DNA of 64,000 nt from contig NC_003076.8 in assembly GCF_000001735.4 (NCBI RefSeq), positions 2,914,001-2,978,000 of the forward strand. Direction: 5' to 3'. Source of the stretch: Arabidopsis thaliana (lineage: Eukaryota > Streptophyta > Magnoliopsida > Brassicales > Brassicaceae). Below, piece after piece: positions 47,193 to 58,719 of the stretch (positions are counted from its first letter, which is position 1; each line of letters begins with the position of its first letter). The notes under the pieces were generated by a model. It worked only from the letters and a program-made list of their open reading frames with translations. It did no database searches and was not told the DNA's origin. Position numbers and translations under genes: made by a program.

Positions 47193-48421
47193 GTTTGAGC
47201 TTGCTTGAGAACTCTTGCGTTTGTTTCTTCTTTTGCTTTTGTGGTGTTTGTTGTTGCTTTGTGTTTGTGATGAGATTATGATCTTTGATTCGAATGGGTA
47301 TTTAAAGGTGTTTTGAGGAAGAAGAAAGATGGAGTTTGGTGGGAAAATCTGTGCAGAGTTTTGAATAATAAAAAAGGTTCGTTTAACTTCTCTATCTGTA
47401 TATCTATATTGTCACTTTCAATCTAGTTGAATTTTCGGTTTTAGTGTTTACGTGTTCATGTTTAAGCTACACGTAAAAAGGCTTAAACTTTGTAAACTAG
47501 AGAATAGCATTTTGCAAATACTATGACACAAATATCAATTATATAATTTATAAACTGTATACAAAAAAGCTAATGAAAATCAAGATGGGACTTGGATCAA
47601 ATTATGTAAGTCTTAAAAACTCTAGTCATTTCGATATTGATTTTGAGATAAAAACACTAACTAATCAAAACTTGTTTTAAGGTGAAACGTTTGCACATGA
47701 ATTAGATATTTGCAAGTATGAAAGGGCGATAAAAATATGATGTTTAGGTTTTGGCCGGTAATCTACACAACGACTTGGATTGTTTTATGGTTGTGTGTAT
47801 GTTTGTTCTTTCTCATCAAAGTCATGTACAATGTATTATTTGATTCTCCGTCTTCAAAAATTCTTCACAAAAGAAAAATTACAGATTTGGGTAAAACTCA
47901 AGTCGGTAACAAAACACAGTTCTTCAATATAGCTTAATTGATCCCTTTTCTAAACAAAACTTCTTCTGCAGCCAAAATAAGACTGAGCCTATTTCCACCT
48001 GAAAATGAACATTCTGCTAGTTCTGATACTAACTCTAATCTGAGAATAATGCCTTACTTAGACGTCCCTCACAAGTTTTACATATAGCATTCCTTCATGT
48101 ACTCAAACTAGGCATGATTCGCAACCAAAACATGCCACATAAAACCAGTTTATGGTTATGAACTTATATGATACAAAAGATTATATACCGAAAGCGTAAT
48201 ATGCACCAAAATACATAAACGGATTCCATCTAACATTGATTCCACAAACGAATCAAAATTAGGTCAGTTTCCACTAGGCATAAACATTAGCTAGCAATAC
48301 ATACAACATAAAGGACTAAGGGAACCACAAAACAAAAGATACAAAGCTTTACTTTTCACCAAGTAGCCTTGAGTTTATAATATACAACATTTGTCTACTT
48401 GCTTCTCTTCGCATCATATCT
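47193..48421. other. PELPK1 promoter and spacer to the J-like gene
   Basis: PELPK1 leader and promoter, then an AT-rich spacer and the 3' UTR of the next minus-strand gene. A 66-codon plus-strand frame at 47737-47937 has a hydrophobic N-terminus but no further support. Confidence 0.5.
47373..47466 (-). promoter_or_regulatory. PELPK1 upstream block conserved with PELPK2
   Basis: Counterpart of 45025-45118. It lies about 180 bp upstream of the PELPK1 start codon. Similarity also covers the leader (GATCTTTGATT, AGATGGAGTTTGGTG). Confidence 0.75.
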
Positions 48422-49264
48422 TTAATCATCATCAGAAATTGCAATATATATGTCAACATCATCGTTTCTTGGAGTAGCCTTCAAATTTGATTGCTGATCA
48501 GATGAACTTTGCCCTGTGCAGACGGAAAGATGTGAGATTGGCGACCAATTAGAGGTGTTAGGATGACTTGTTAATCCTACAGGGAACATAGCCCAAGAAC
48601 CAAAGTAAACGCCTTCACCATTACTCTCCACAGGTGGCGTTTGCGTTTTAACCGCTTCAAACGCTTTCCTACACTGCTGACACCTCAATGTGCATTCCTC
48701 GTAACCCTTTGGGTACTCAAAAAGTGAAAAGCAGTAAGGACAAGCGGTCCAAAAGCTTGTAGCTGTAGGATTCTCCAAGGTCTCAGCTTGGCTCTGCAAT
48801 GGCGAATCTTGAAATTTCTCCGATTGACCAGTTTGACTCAGCTGCAACTCTCGATCGTAAATTGATTTCCTTGGAGGATCAGAGAGGACATACCAAGCAT
48901 CGGAGACGAGTTTAAGCGCTTGATCGGCGAAAGGAAGACGATTGATATTGAGTTTGAGGAGAAGAGTGAGTCTACGGTACTGAGTCGCGACGTGTTCAGG
49001 GCTTTGGGTTAGGCGGCTGATTCGAAGTACCGCGTACCAGTCTGGTACTTTGGAATCTCCGATTGTAGTTTCTCCGGCGAGGAGAGTGTCGGCGATGGCG
49101 AGGATATAGTCAGCTGCGTCTGTTCGGGATGGGTCAGCTTCGCATGCACGGATCGCAAATGTCTTTGCTCCATGAAAGTCACTTGAAGCCAAGAGCTTCT
49201 CCGATGTAGCAAGCAACTGATCTGCCTCCGCTCTGTTATTCTCGCCGCCGCCGTCGCTTACCAT
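48422..49264 (-). CDS. J-like chaperone-domain protein with zinc-ribbon-like C-terminal segment
   Basis: Intronless 280-aa ORF (recalled as AT5G09540, annotated as DnaJ-type). N-terminal helix-turn-helix-rich region AEADQLLATSEKLLASSDFH to ADYILAIADTLLAG is typical of the plant DnaJ/DUF3444 group. A J-like domain follows (DWYAVLRISRLTQSPEHVAT, then FADQALKLVSDAWYVLSDPP, KSIYD). In place of the HPD tripeptide that stimulates HSP70 ATPase, the aligned position reads KLN (LLLKLNINRLPFAD), so it is a J-like protein. A CPYC...CQQC pair (residues about 177-200) suggests a zinc ribbon. The C-terminus is acidic (ISDDD). Cytosolic or nuclear location is inferred from the absence of a signal. Confidence 0.88.
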   Translation of the reverse strand: MVSDGGGENNRAEADQLLATSEKLLASSDFHGAKTFAIRACEADPSRTDAADYILAIADTLLAGETTIGDSKVPDWYAVLRISRLTQSPEHVATQYRRLTLLLKLNINRLPFADQALKLVSDAWYVLSDPPRKSIYDRELQLSQTGQSEKFQDSPLQSQAETLENPTATSFWTACPYCFSLFEYPKGYEECTLRCQQCRKAFEAVKTQTPPVESNGEGVYFGSWAMFPVGLTSHPNTSNWSPISHLSVCTGQSSSDQQSNLKATPRNDDVDIYIAISDDD

Positions 49265-49849
49265 ATCTCCGTTACTCTTTTTGCTCCTTTTTTATTTGTT
49301 TGCGTTAAATACAGAGCTTCTTTGCCAGTGGACCAAAAGGACCTCGTATATACATAACATTTTCATTATTAATCGTATAAGAAGAATGCAACACTAAGGG
49401 TATTTTTGTCATTAAAAAGTTTGCATGCGTTTCTCGATACGTATATACGAGTTTATACTTTATACGGTCGCTAAATACTTACATGGTATACAATCCTATT
49501 TAACTTTTTTTTTTTGGTTCAGGTCAAAACGATTGTCATTGTAATTAGGACATTTTTACCACCTGTTCGTCTAATTATAGTAAGTTTTTGTAACCATTTT
49601 TATACATAGGAACCATATATATTCGAATAACTCTCCCCTAACAATACGGTTTTAATATTTAACGTGAAAAATTGTCATGGGGTTAAACGGTAAGATCGGA
49701 GGTGGTGGTAAGACTGTGTTAACAGCCACACATCATCCTCTATTTCTTTTTCCTCCCTCACACTTGTGATCTCTCCAAAGAAAAAGTCTATTAGAGATCG
49801 ATGAAGGATTAAAGACGATCAATAACGGAGATAGAGATCGATTACAATA
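49265..49849. other. Divergent promoter region, J-like gene / Rab GDI
   Basis: This 585-bp interval lies between two divergently transcribed genes and must hold both promoters. AT-rich, with no further gene. Confidence 0.55.
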
Positions 49850-52465
49850 ATGGATGAAGAGTATGATGTGATTGTCCTTGGGACTGGTCTTAAGGAGTGT
49901 ATCCTTAGTGGCCTCCTCTCTGTCGATGGCCTCAAGGTTTTCTCCTTGATTCATAATTTTCTTTTACCATTAAATTGTTTTTGTGCATCACATCCAGATA
50001 AAGCTTTAGGTTTATGTTTAGTTTTCGCTTTTGTTTTATTATAGTTATGAATATAGTATGCAAAATTGTTGCATAGTATGTCATCAATATATAGTTATGA
50101 AATATAATAATCCAATTTATAACATTTGATCTTTTGAATGAGTTTTTGTTGTTGCAAAACAAAAAGCGAAATTTTGTTTCATAGATCATAGGTAATTTAA
50201 ATGTGGCATAGGAAACATATACAAGTTAGTAGATTTATTTTCAAATATGTGCAATCATTAACGAAATATAGTTTTTTAAATTTAATCTTGGGATCTAAAT
50301 AGGTACTACATATGGATAGAAACGACTACTATGGAGGAGAATCATCCTCTCTTAACCTCACTCAGCTATGGAAGCGTTTTAGGGGAAGTGACACTCCTGA
50401 AGAAAATCTTGGAGCAAGCAGAGAATACAATGTCGATATGATCCCAAAGGTACATATTTGTGTACTGTTTATTGATGGTGAATATGTGTGAATTCATATA
50501 TATATATATATATGTATTGTTTATTGATGGTGAATATGGTTTCTTGATCTGCAGTTTATAATGGCTAATGGACTCCTTGTTCAAACCCTAATCCACACCG
50601 ATGTTACCAAGTATCTTAACTTTAAGGCCGTTGATGGTAGCTTTGTCTACAAGAAAGGCAAGGTAGTACTTTTCTTATCCTGATTTTTTGTTTTGGTAAG
50701 GTTACTTACTCTGAGATTTTGATCATCCGTACCACACGTGTGTCAGATCTACAAAGTCCCAGCCACTGATGTGGAAGCCCTGAAATCGCCATTGATGGGT
50801 CTTTTCGAGAAGCGACGTGCGAGAAAGTTCTTTATCTATGTGCAAGACTATGATGAGAAGGATCCTAAGTCTCACGAAGGACTTGACCTAAGCAAAGTCA
50901 CTGCTAGAGAGATCATCTCGTACGTACAACGATTTTTGCTCCATCTCAAGTCACTTCACTATAGTTTCTTGCTTTACACGCTTTGTCTCTGTTTATTCCC
51001 AACAGAAAGTATGGACTTGAAGATGACACAATCGACTTCATAGGGCATGCCTTAGCGCTTCACAACGATGATGACTACTTGGATCAACCCGCCATTGATT
51101 TTGTTAAGAGAATCAAGGTAAAGTGTTTTCTTTTCTTCTTCAATAAGCATATGTTCCAATCTTAATCTCATTTTCTTTTCTGTTTTCTGGTGAAGCTCTA
51201 TGCGGAGTCTCTGGCTCGATTCCAAGGAGGATCCCCTTACATCTATCCGTTGTACGGTCTAGGAGAGCTGCCACAGGTTCGTGTTCACTCTATTCTCATG
51301 TTTCTTCTTATTTTTACGACTTTTTCCTCTGTCTCAAACCTCTGTTTCTGTTTCAGGCTTTTGCACGTTTGAGTGCTGTGTACGGTGGGACTTACATGCT
51401 CAACAAGCCCGAATGCAAGGTTATGAACAACCTATAATCTCTTCTTTCTCTGTTTATAAATGATATAACTTAACTCTTTTAAAGATAGAAACTCATGAAC
51501 CTTCAATATCATCCCTAACAGGTAGAGTTTGATGGTTCTGGAAAAGCTATTGGTGTCACTTCTGCAGGAGAAACTGCTAAATGCAAGAAAGTTGTATGTG
51601 ATCCTTCTTACCTGTCTGAAAAGGTAACCCTAAACCCATTTCAACTGCAGTAACTGCTAAGTTTTTATACTGTCTAGTTACCTTCTAAGACGGTTTCCTT
51701 GTCTTTCAGGTTAAGAAAGTTGGAAAAGTAACTCGAGCGGTGTGTATAATGAGCCATCCTATTCCAGACACAAATGATGCTCACTCGGTTCAAATCATTC
51801 TTCCTCAGAAGCAACTCGGTCGCAAATCAGACATGTAAGATCATAGTCAAGAACACATTCAAATTACAGAAACATGCATGTATCTGATTTGTTTCTACTT
51901 TGAAACAGTTGAAGATAAATCTCTTGAGTTTTTGGATTTTGTAGGTACTTGTTCTGTTGCTCATACGCTCACAATGTGGCACCAAAGGGCAAATACATAG
52001 CTTTTGTCTCTGCAGAAGCTGAAACTGACAATCCAGAAGAGGAGCTTAAACCCGGAATCGAATTGCTTGGACCTACTGATGAGATCTTCTATCATTCTTA
52101 TGACACATACGTTCCAACCAATATTCAAGAAGAAGATAACTGTTTCATCTCTGCTGTAAGAGAATATCACATCACAACAATTTGTTGCTTACGTATCTTA
52201 TTACCTTTTTCTGATGTTTGTTGTTTTTGTTTTGTGTTGTCAGACTTACGATGCAACAACACATTTCGAGAGTACAGTTGTAGATGTACTTGACATGTAC
52301 ACCAAGATCACTGGAAAGGTATAAACCTCATCACTGGCTGTTTCTTGACTCACAAGCAAACGCAACATTTTGAATCCTAATAAGTTTTTTATACTGTCTT
52401 TTCTTTTGCAGACTCTTGATTTGTCTGTGGACTTGAGTGCTGCAAGTGCTGCTGCAGAGAATTGA
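49850..52465 (+). CDS. Rab GDP-dissociation inhibitor
   Basis: Twelve exons: 49850-49936, 50303-50449, 50555-50662, 50747-50919, 51006-51117, 51196-51276, 51357-51419, 51522-51623, 51710-51834, 51945-52155, 52244-52318 and 52412-52465, giving 445 aa (recalled as AT5G09550, the third Arabidopsis GDI). The N-terminus [20 protein letters not shown] is the GDI dinucleotide-like fold. Sequence-conserved regions include [45 protein letters not shown] and [13 protein letters not shown]. GDIs extract GDP-bound, prenylated Rab proteins from membranes and recycle them in the cytosol. The length and motifs are those of a full functional GDI. Confidence 0.95.
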
Positions 52466-53169
52466 TAACTTGCGTTTTTCCTTCCGCTGAGTGGTTTTAA
52501 ATTGCAAGTGATTGTTTATTTTTCTATTGGATAAAGACATAAAGTTCAAAGTAACACAAGTTTGCGTTTTTGTTCATCTTACTTAAAACACTGGTTGATT
52601 TTGCTTTCATTTGTATTTTTTTTTTTTGAGAAATACTTACCTTTCTAAGTTTATTTACATTTTTTCTTTGATTAACAATTTAACATTCCCAAAATTTCAA
52701 AAAGATTAGTTTGATACTTCAATTGCAATATTGGAACAAATAGGAGAAATGTAATTACATATACAATATTTTGTTTCACTCAAATAATTTCTCGTGTCTC
52801 TGATTGTTTCTGCCAATTTAAAAGTTTCAATACCATGTTTTGATCATCATAATTTAATAAATGACTTTTTTCGGTTTTTCCTTACTCGTTCTTAGCGAAC
52901 CAGTAACCGATTTCCTTCTAAACCGTCTTGGTTCCTCGAATTTGATTACGTCTCCAGGTGAAAGCCGTGTAAATAACTCAACTAAGCTCGGATTCGGTCT
53001 ATCTCGGTTAATATGGAAAATAGAAATATGAACCGTTCATTGGTCCGACTCGGTTAGTGAATAATCCCCATCCTTTATACGACACCGTATGCAAAACCAT
53101 TGGTAATTTTCATTCTTTCTTCTTCAAGAAGTGCCGTTAGATAGAGAGAGAGATATAGAGAGAGAAAGA
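52466..53169. other. Intergenic: GDI 3' UTR and KH-gene promoter
   Basis: No extra gene is seen. The leader before the KH-gene ATG is a GA-rich stretch (GATAGAGAGAGAGATATAGA, then GAGAGAAAGA). GTG or TTG codons upstream give an open frame but no ATG. Confidence 0.5.
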
Positions 53170-55655
53170 ATGGAGGGAAAGAAGTTTGGAGCGCAGTCTA
53201 CCGCTCGTGCGCCACTGCCACTGCCACAGCCGCCATCAGCACCGCCGCCAGAATACGTAACGTTTCGCATTCTCTGCAACGTGTCTCAGGCCGGGCATGT
53301 GATCGGGAAACATGGAGGAATGGTTAAGAAGCTTCATAAATCAACAGAATCCAGTATCTGGGTCGAGAAGACTCCTCTTGATGATTCTCCGTACCGTATC
53401 ATCAAGATTTTCGGTCATGTAGGTTCAGTGTCTAGGGTGAAATTAGGTGTTATTGTTAATAACGTTAGCAACAGGGAGAAGAAGGAGCAAGAACAAGAAG
53501 TTGAAGTCTCCAGAGCACAATACGCGTTGATTAGGGTTTTCGAAGCTCTAAATTTCGGAGATTGCACTAGTAGTACCGTCTCCTGTAATCTGTTGATGGA
53601 AGGGAGCCATGTGGTTACTGTGATAGGTAAGAATGGTGAATTGATGCAGAGGATATTGGAAGAAACTGGTTGTAATGTTCAACTACGTTCACATGATTTG
53701 TCAATTTGCACAAACCCTGGTGACGTAGTGCTCAAGGTACGAACTCGTGATTTTGTTTTCTGGTAAAATATTAGTCGTTGATCAAAGCACTTCTTTTCGG
53801 GTCAAGTTCTTGTAGAATCATTCATGGTACTTATGCTAGGGATAAAGTTAGAATCTTATAATTTCTTATGCTGAGTGGACCTACCAAATGTGGCAGATCG
53901 AAGGAAATAGACTTTCTGCAGTGATGAAGGCACTAGTATCCATATCCAGTCGCTTGCAGGCTTGTCCGCCGATTTCTACGGCGTCTTTGCATGCTGAGGC
54001 GGTTCCTGATGCTCTACGCAGGCCTATGGAATACAGGTCACAACAGTATAGGGAAGTTGATCCTCATGGTTCCTTGCATAGACATGTTGAGATCAGTCAA
54101 GAAGATGCTCTGGTTAGGCCTTTTTTTAGAACAATCACTCAGCCAAGGATAGATTATCTTCCGCACCCAAGTTATGATCACAGACTCATTACCTCTGCTT
54201 CAAAGAATCCCCCTGTCACCATTAAGCAGCCACTCCAAGCATCAAAGGATGATATCCGACAAGTGGATCTGAAGATACTTTGTTCAAACGAAAGTGCTAG
54301 TGTAGTTATCAAGACTCGAAGTGTGACAGATGCTTCTATAAGTGTGGGAGATAGACATCCTGACTGTGATGAACGCTTAGTTACAATTACAGCATTTGAG
54401 GTTGGTTTTTTGCATGCTTAACTCTTCTCATATCTCTTTGTTTACTTAATTTGTTCCATCTGTATATTATCCTTGGTTTATGTTTGCTGCTTGTTCATCA
54501 TGTAGAAAACCAAAGACATAACCTCCGAATCCCAGAGAGCTTTAGTTCTTGTTTTCTCTAACATGTATGAGAATGCCACTGCAAAAGTCCTAGATAGTGG
54601 CTTAACGTCATCTATCACTGCACGGCTTGTGGTCCGGTCAAATCAGATTAATTGTTTGCTGGGAGAAGAGGGTCGTATAAAAACTACAATTCAGCAAAGA
54701 ACTGGTGCTTTTATAACTGTATTGAACGTTGAGCAGAACCCAAAATGTGTTTCAGAGAACAATCAAGTTGTGCAGGTACACTAGCTTGTAACCCAAGAGA
54801 GAACTCTATGATTTACTGCTTTTGTTTGGATATTGTCTTATATTTTTCTTTCTAATAGATTTCAGGAGAGTTCCCAAATGTGAGAGAAGCTATAAACCAA
54901 GTTACCAGCATGCTACGAGAGGATCTTATCAACCAATCGTTCCAAAGGGGGTCTCAATATGCAGTTAACTATTCAGAAGATCCATTTCCTGAATTGTTCA
55001 GTCCTACTGCTGGATATACTCCAACTTTTGGTCGGTCTTCCACTATGGATCCTAATGATATCTTCCATTACTCTAGTCAAGCTTCATCTAGGTTGTGGGA
55101 ATCACCGGTATGTCTCTGTCTCTTACCTTTCCCCTCTCTATGTTTGGTTTCTTTAGCTGATATACATAGTATAAATATAGCCACCTGCTGCTCCAAGAAG
55201 TGTAAATGATGGAAGTGGAGGATTATTTTCTACAAGAGATGACCTTGTACTTACAAGGTAATAGTACATAACAGCTAGATAGATTACGAGAGAGTAACCT
55301 GTCCTTGTTCTAAAAAAAGTGACCTTTTTTTGCAGTGGACTCAAAACTGTGCGATATAGAGTTTCAGAATACGATGTGTGCTCTATGTTTGGATATGGAA
55401 AGGATGGTCACAATCGTCTACTGAAGAGTCTGAGAGAGGTAATAGTACACATATATATTCTGTTTACTTGATGGACAAGAAATAGGCCACCTTGAAAGAA
55501 AAGTTGGAGCTTAAATATCGGGTGCATTTGTGTCACTCCTTGAACCTGATCCAGGAAACATGGATATGACCATTTGCATATCTGGGACACCTGATGAAAT
55601 CCAAGCAGCTGAACACCGTCTTCACGCCATATATCCTGAGATAAAGCAGGTTTGA
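53170..55655 (+). CDS. Multi-KH-domain RNA-binding protein (HEN4/FLK-like), last exon uncertain
   Basis: Exons read with confidence: 53170-53736, 53897-54400, 54506-54775, 54859-55107, 55181-55257 and 55336-55438 (590 codons, ending in phase 0). KH domains appear as TFRILCNVSQAGHVIGKHGG, LLMEGSHVVTVIGKNGELMQ, KILCSNESASVVIKTRSVTD (degenerate), LVVRSNQINCLLGEEGRIKT and KTVRYRVSEYDVCSMFGYGKDG. Recalled as AT5G09560, a nuclear poly(rC)-binding-like RNA-binding protein. The remaining homologous block, ISGAFVSLLEPDPGNMDMTI to YPEIKQV (55515-55655), has no AG acceptor that keeps the frame: TAA directly precedes it. Using the nearest AG (55509) gives a different 19-residue tail ending at 55569. The GLEEGR and VIKTRS loops have lost the GXXG consensus, so some KH domains may not bind RNA. 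Confidence 0.85.
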
Positions 55656-56732
55656 TGAGAAGAAGGCCCAACCTGAACTAGAACCCAATTGGTTTTTCAT
55701 CCACTTCAGAAATAAAAGAGCTTTCATCTATCTCTTTGAGACATTTTCAATATTTTATTTTTCTTGTTGGGGATCTTTTTGACTCTTTGTACAATTGTAT
55801 TTTCATCAAGTCCTGAATGAACCACTTTGATTGATCGAATGAAAAACCAATATCTCAAGTCCCTTTCCTCTATCATTGGGGTTATTATTATGCTTTTAGA
55901 TTGCTGGAACTTACTCGCACAATTGAATTACACTAGACTAATTTTGATCAAGTGGTGTTAAGAAAAGAATACAGAACCTTGTTGCTTATAGTTTCAAAAC
56001 AGAGGCTAATTGGGACATTAACACTGAAGTGGGTTTTGGTCACATCATAGTTTTACAGTGGCCACTGATTACACTTCTAGGAGTCTTTAAACTTCATTTT
56101 CTTAAATAGATATCATTATAGACGTCAAATGTGGTCTTGAGCTCTAATCTACTGCTATACGGCTGTGTTCACATCTGAATAACCTTGAGGTTTGAAACCC
56201 ATCTTTTGTGTCATCTGTCGATCAAGAATCAGTGAACCACCACTAGTAATCTAAATCACTAGTCGTACAAAAGTTTAGATTCGCTCTTTACGTTGTTCGT
56301 TGTCCAATGATGAGATGTTTCAGACTTCAGAGCGTTGATCAACCATACAGGTCTATAAGCTTTTGTGTTGTTTAATCCCTTGGAAGAAGCTTTCACAAAA
56401 CGACGTCATACAAAGGTTGAATTTTTGATGGGCCAGTCAAAGCCCATATTCTTTTTTTTTTCGGAGAAATTAAAAAAGGAAACCTAATTTTGGGTTTGGA
56501 GCGCAAGAAACGTGACGGGCAAGGGGAATATTCTCATCTAGAGAGTTGGATTCGCAAGTGAAAACCAATCAAGAATTTACTCTTGTAAATCTTCCCGTGG
56601 TCTTCACCGCATCTGACTATTCCGTTTTCCTCTTTATAAATACGTTTCTCGCCGATCAGGTGCTTTTTGTTCGTATTGTCAAGTTTTCGCCGGAGAATTC
56701 ATCACTTAACACTTCAACATCTGAAATTCAAA
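55656..56732. other. Intergenic: KH-gene 3' UTR and CX9C-gene promoter
   Basis: The first ~250 bases are the KH-gene 3' UTR. The promoter of the CX9C gene has an ACGACGTCA bZIP-like site (56400-56408) and two site II motifs (TGGGCC near 56430 and AGCCCA near 56441), a combination common upstream of nuclear genes for mitochondrial proteins. No other gene is seen. Confidence 0.55.
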
Positions 56733-57970
56733 ATGCCTCGAGGAAGCTCCGGAGGTGAGTCTTCTCGTTTTAAAAAAAATATTCAGATCTCTTCCTTCAC
56801 ATTGGGTTATTTAAGGATTTGCCGTTCTTCCAATCTAGGGTTTGCTGTAATTTGTTCCTGCACTTGTGATAATCCTCTCATATGATGTTGCAAGTTGTGT
56901 TATATCTTCCGATTAGAGAATATTTTAGTCTCCTGAGCGATTTTGCACATGTTTTAGGGTTTATGATTCTGGCGACGAGGGAAAAATTGATTTTTGTGTG
57001 ATTGAATTTTTGTGCAGGAAGATCTAGCTACCGTCCTTCTCGCCCTGCAGCTGCACGAAGCCCGCCTCCTCAATCTGGTTAATATTAACCTCACTGAATT
57101 TTTTGATTTGATTGTATAAGATTTTGCTCTGTTTATGTAATTGTGTTTTGTTTCTGGGTTTTCAGTGAACCGTGCTCCTCCTCCAGCAACAGCTCAGCCT
57201 AGTAGCGGTGGTTCTTTCTTAGGCAATATTGGTGCATCCATAACTGAAGGTTTGTGCTTTTTATCTGTTTCTTTTGGTGATTTTCTTAAGCATTGTTGTT
57301 TCATAGATTGGTGGTTTGGTTGGATTTGGTTTCTTATGATGTGTTTGTTTTATTTGGAACAATAGGTCTGGCTTGGGGTACTGGAACTGCATTTGGACAC
57401 AGGGTTGTGGATTCTGTGATGGGTCCACGAACCTTTAAGCACGAAACCGTTGTTTCTCAGGTTCCATCTGCTGCAAATACCATGACTGCTTGTGACATTC
57501 ACTCCAAGGCTTTCCAAGATGTAAGTTAAAAACACTTTCTTTATTCTCCTTGAGCATTTTAGGTTGATTCCAATCTTTTCAGAGCAGTTGTTAAAAATCT
57601 AGCTAAGCGATTGTTAACAGTTGAATGTGAATCAGTAGCTAGATCTTGATTGACCTTGTTTTGGTTAGGTATGCATTCTCAAAATACATCGAAATTGAAG
57701 GACAAGCAGGCACATTGATAGAATGAATACAATAGAACATGATTGTGTTGATGTGCTTAAACTCAAAAGACTATGGATTTCTTGAACGTTATTTTGCTTT
57801 GTTGATTGTTGATACTATGTGTATCCGAGATTATCTGGTTTGACATTGGATGTTATTATGTTTATGTGTAGTGCGTCAACCATTTTGGAAGCGACATCAG
57901 TAAGTGCCAGTTCTACATGGACATGCTGAGTGAATGCAAGAAGAATTCTGGTTCCGTGGTGGCTGCTTAA
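56733..57970 (+). CDS. Twin CX9C (CHCH) mitochondrial protein, AT12CYS-2 type
   Basis: Five exons: 56733-56754, 57018-57077, 57166-57249, 57366-57520 and 57872-57970, giving 139 aa (recalled as AT5G09570, the AT12CYS group, homologous to animal CHCHD2/CHCHD10). The N-terminus is Pro/Ser/Ala/Arg-rich (MPRGSSGGRSSYRPSRPAAA). A Gly-rich hydrophobic segment (FLGNIGASITEGLAWGTGTA) follows. The C-terminus has two CX9C motifs, CDIHSKAFQDC and CQFYMDMLSEC, that fold into a helix-turn-helix with two disulfides after MIA40-dependent import into the intermembrane space. Expression of relatives rises with mitochondrial or redox stress. The last intron falls inside the first CX9C, just before its second Cys. 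A second, complete version of the last exon lies 323 bp downstream. Confidence 0.94.
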
Positions 57971-58293
57971 TCAACTAGTCGAGATGTCTGTGCTAAGAAC
58001 AACTCTGGTGTCTTTAATAATTAGTTGTTGAAATCTAATGGTTTTCTTGTTGAAAGATTTGGGATCTTTTATGTTATTGTCTTTTGGTTTTATGGGATCT
58101 TTTATGATGGAGTTATTATATCACATAATTAACAAGAAACCTATAATAGCAATTAGATCAATATCAACCAATTCCTTCATTAATTTTATTGTTTTACTTC
58201 AAAACTCCATCTTTACTTTAACGTGAATTTCTTTTCGTTCTTTCATTGTCGATTCTCCATTTATTCTCTGAGGCGTTTCTTGTTTGTGTGTAG

Positions 58294-58386
58294 TGCCTCA
58301 ACGATTATGAAACAGACATCAGTAAGTGCCAGCTCTACATGAACATGTTGTCTGGGTGCAAGAAGAGTTCCAAGTTGGACTCTTAA
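58294..58386 (+). CDS. Duplicated alternative terminal exon of the CX9C gene
   Basis: An AG acceptor in TTTGTGTGTAG is followed by an open 93-bp exon, CLNDYETDISKCQLYMNMLS then GCKKSSKLDS and TAA. It aligns throughout with the annotated last exon (CVNHFGSDISKCQFYMDMLS) and preserves all three cysteines and their spacing. The phase matches exon 4 (57520), so exon skipping would yield a 137-aa isoform. The upstream acceptor context (TGTGTAG) is also shared. Whether the exon is used is not known to me; the preserved frame argues against simple decay. Confidence 0.8.
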   Translation, partial: CLNDYETDISKCQLYMNMLSGCKKSSKLDS

Positions 58387-58719
58387 TTTTGCTTTTTCAC
58401 GTCAATCATTCTTATTTTCCAATCAAATATTTCTCTGAAAATGACTCTTGCATTGTTTTATCATTTTAAGCAGAAGATGGATTCTCTCATGGATTTATTC
58501 TTCATTTGAACGATTTTAGGATCTTCATTACACGTTTCTTTTTGTTAGTGTCAGAAGAGAAGAACATCAGGGGCTTTAAACGCAAAATAACAAATAAAAG
58601 GATAAAATTAATAATATCTATAAACTTTGAGGTGTTCAATGCAATTAAAAGCCAATTTCCTCCGCTTCAAAATCTCAGTCGTGTGCGCACATAAACCTTT
58701 ACCAAAATCCCAGCAATCG
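58387..58719. other. Intergenic: promoter of the DHH-like gene
   Basis: A TATA-like CTATAAAC lies at about 58618-58625, which places transcription start near 58650. This favours the ATG at 58720 over the in-frame ATG at 58639 for the next gene. No gene is seen within. Confidence 0.45.

Noticed and set aside
46525-47208. Long Gly/Ser-rich open frames on the strand opposite to PELPK1, and Arg/Ser-rich frames in other frames
   Set aside because: They are shadows of the low-complexity repeat in PELPK1. They have no codon bias, no start context and no homologous family.
47737-47937. Plus-strand ORF of 66 codons with a hydrophobic N-terminus
   Set aside because: There is one short open frame in an AT-rich spacer, with no coding bias and no promoter evidence.
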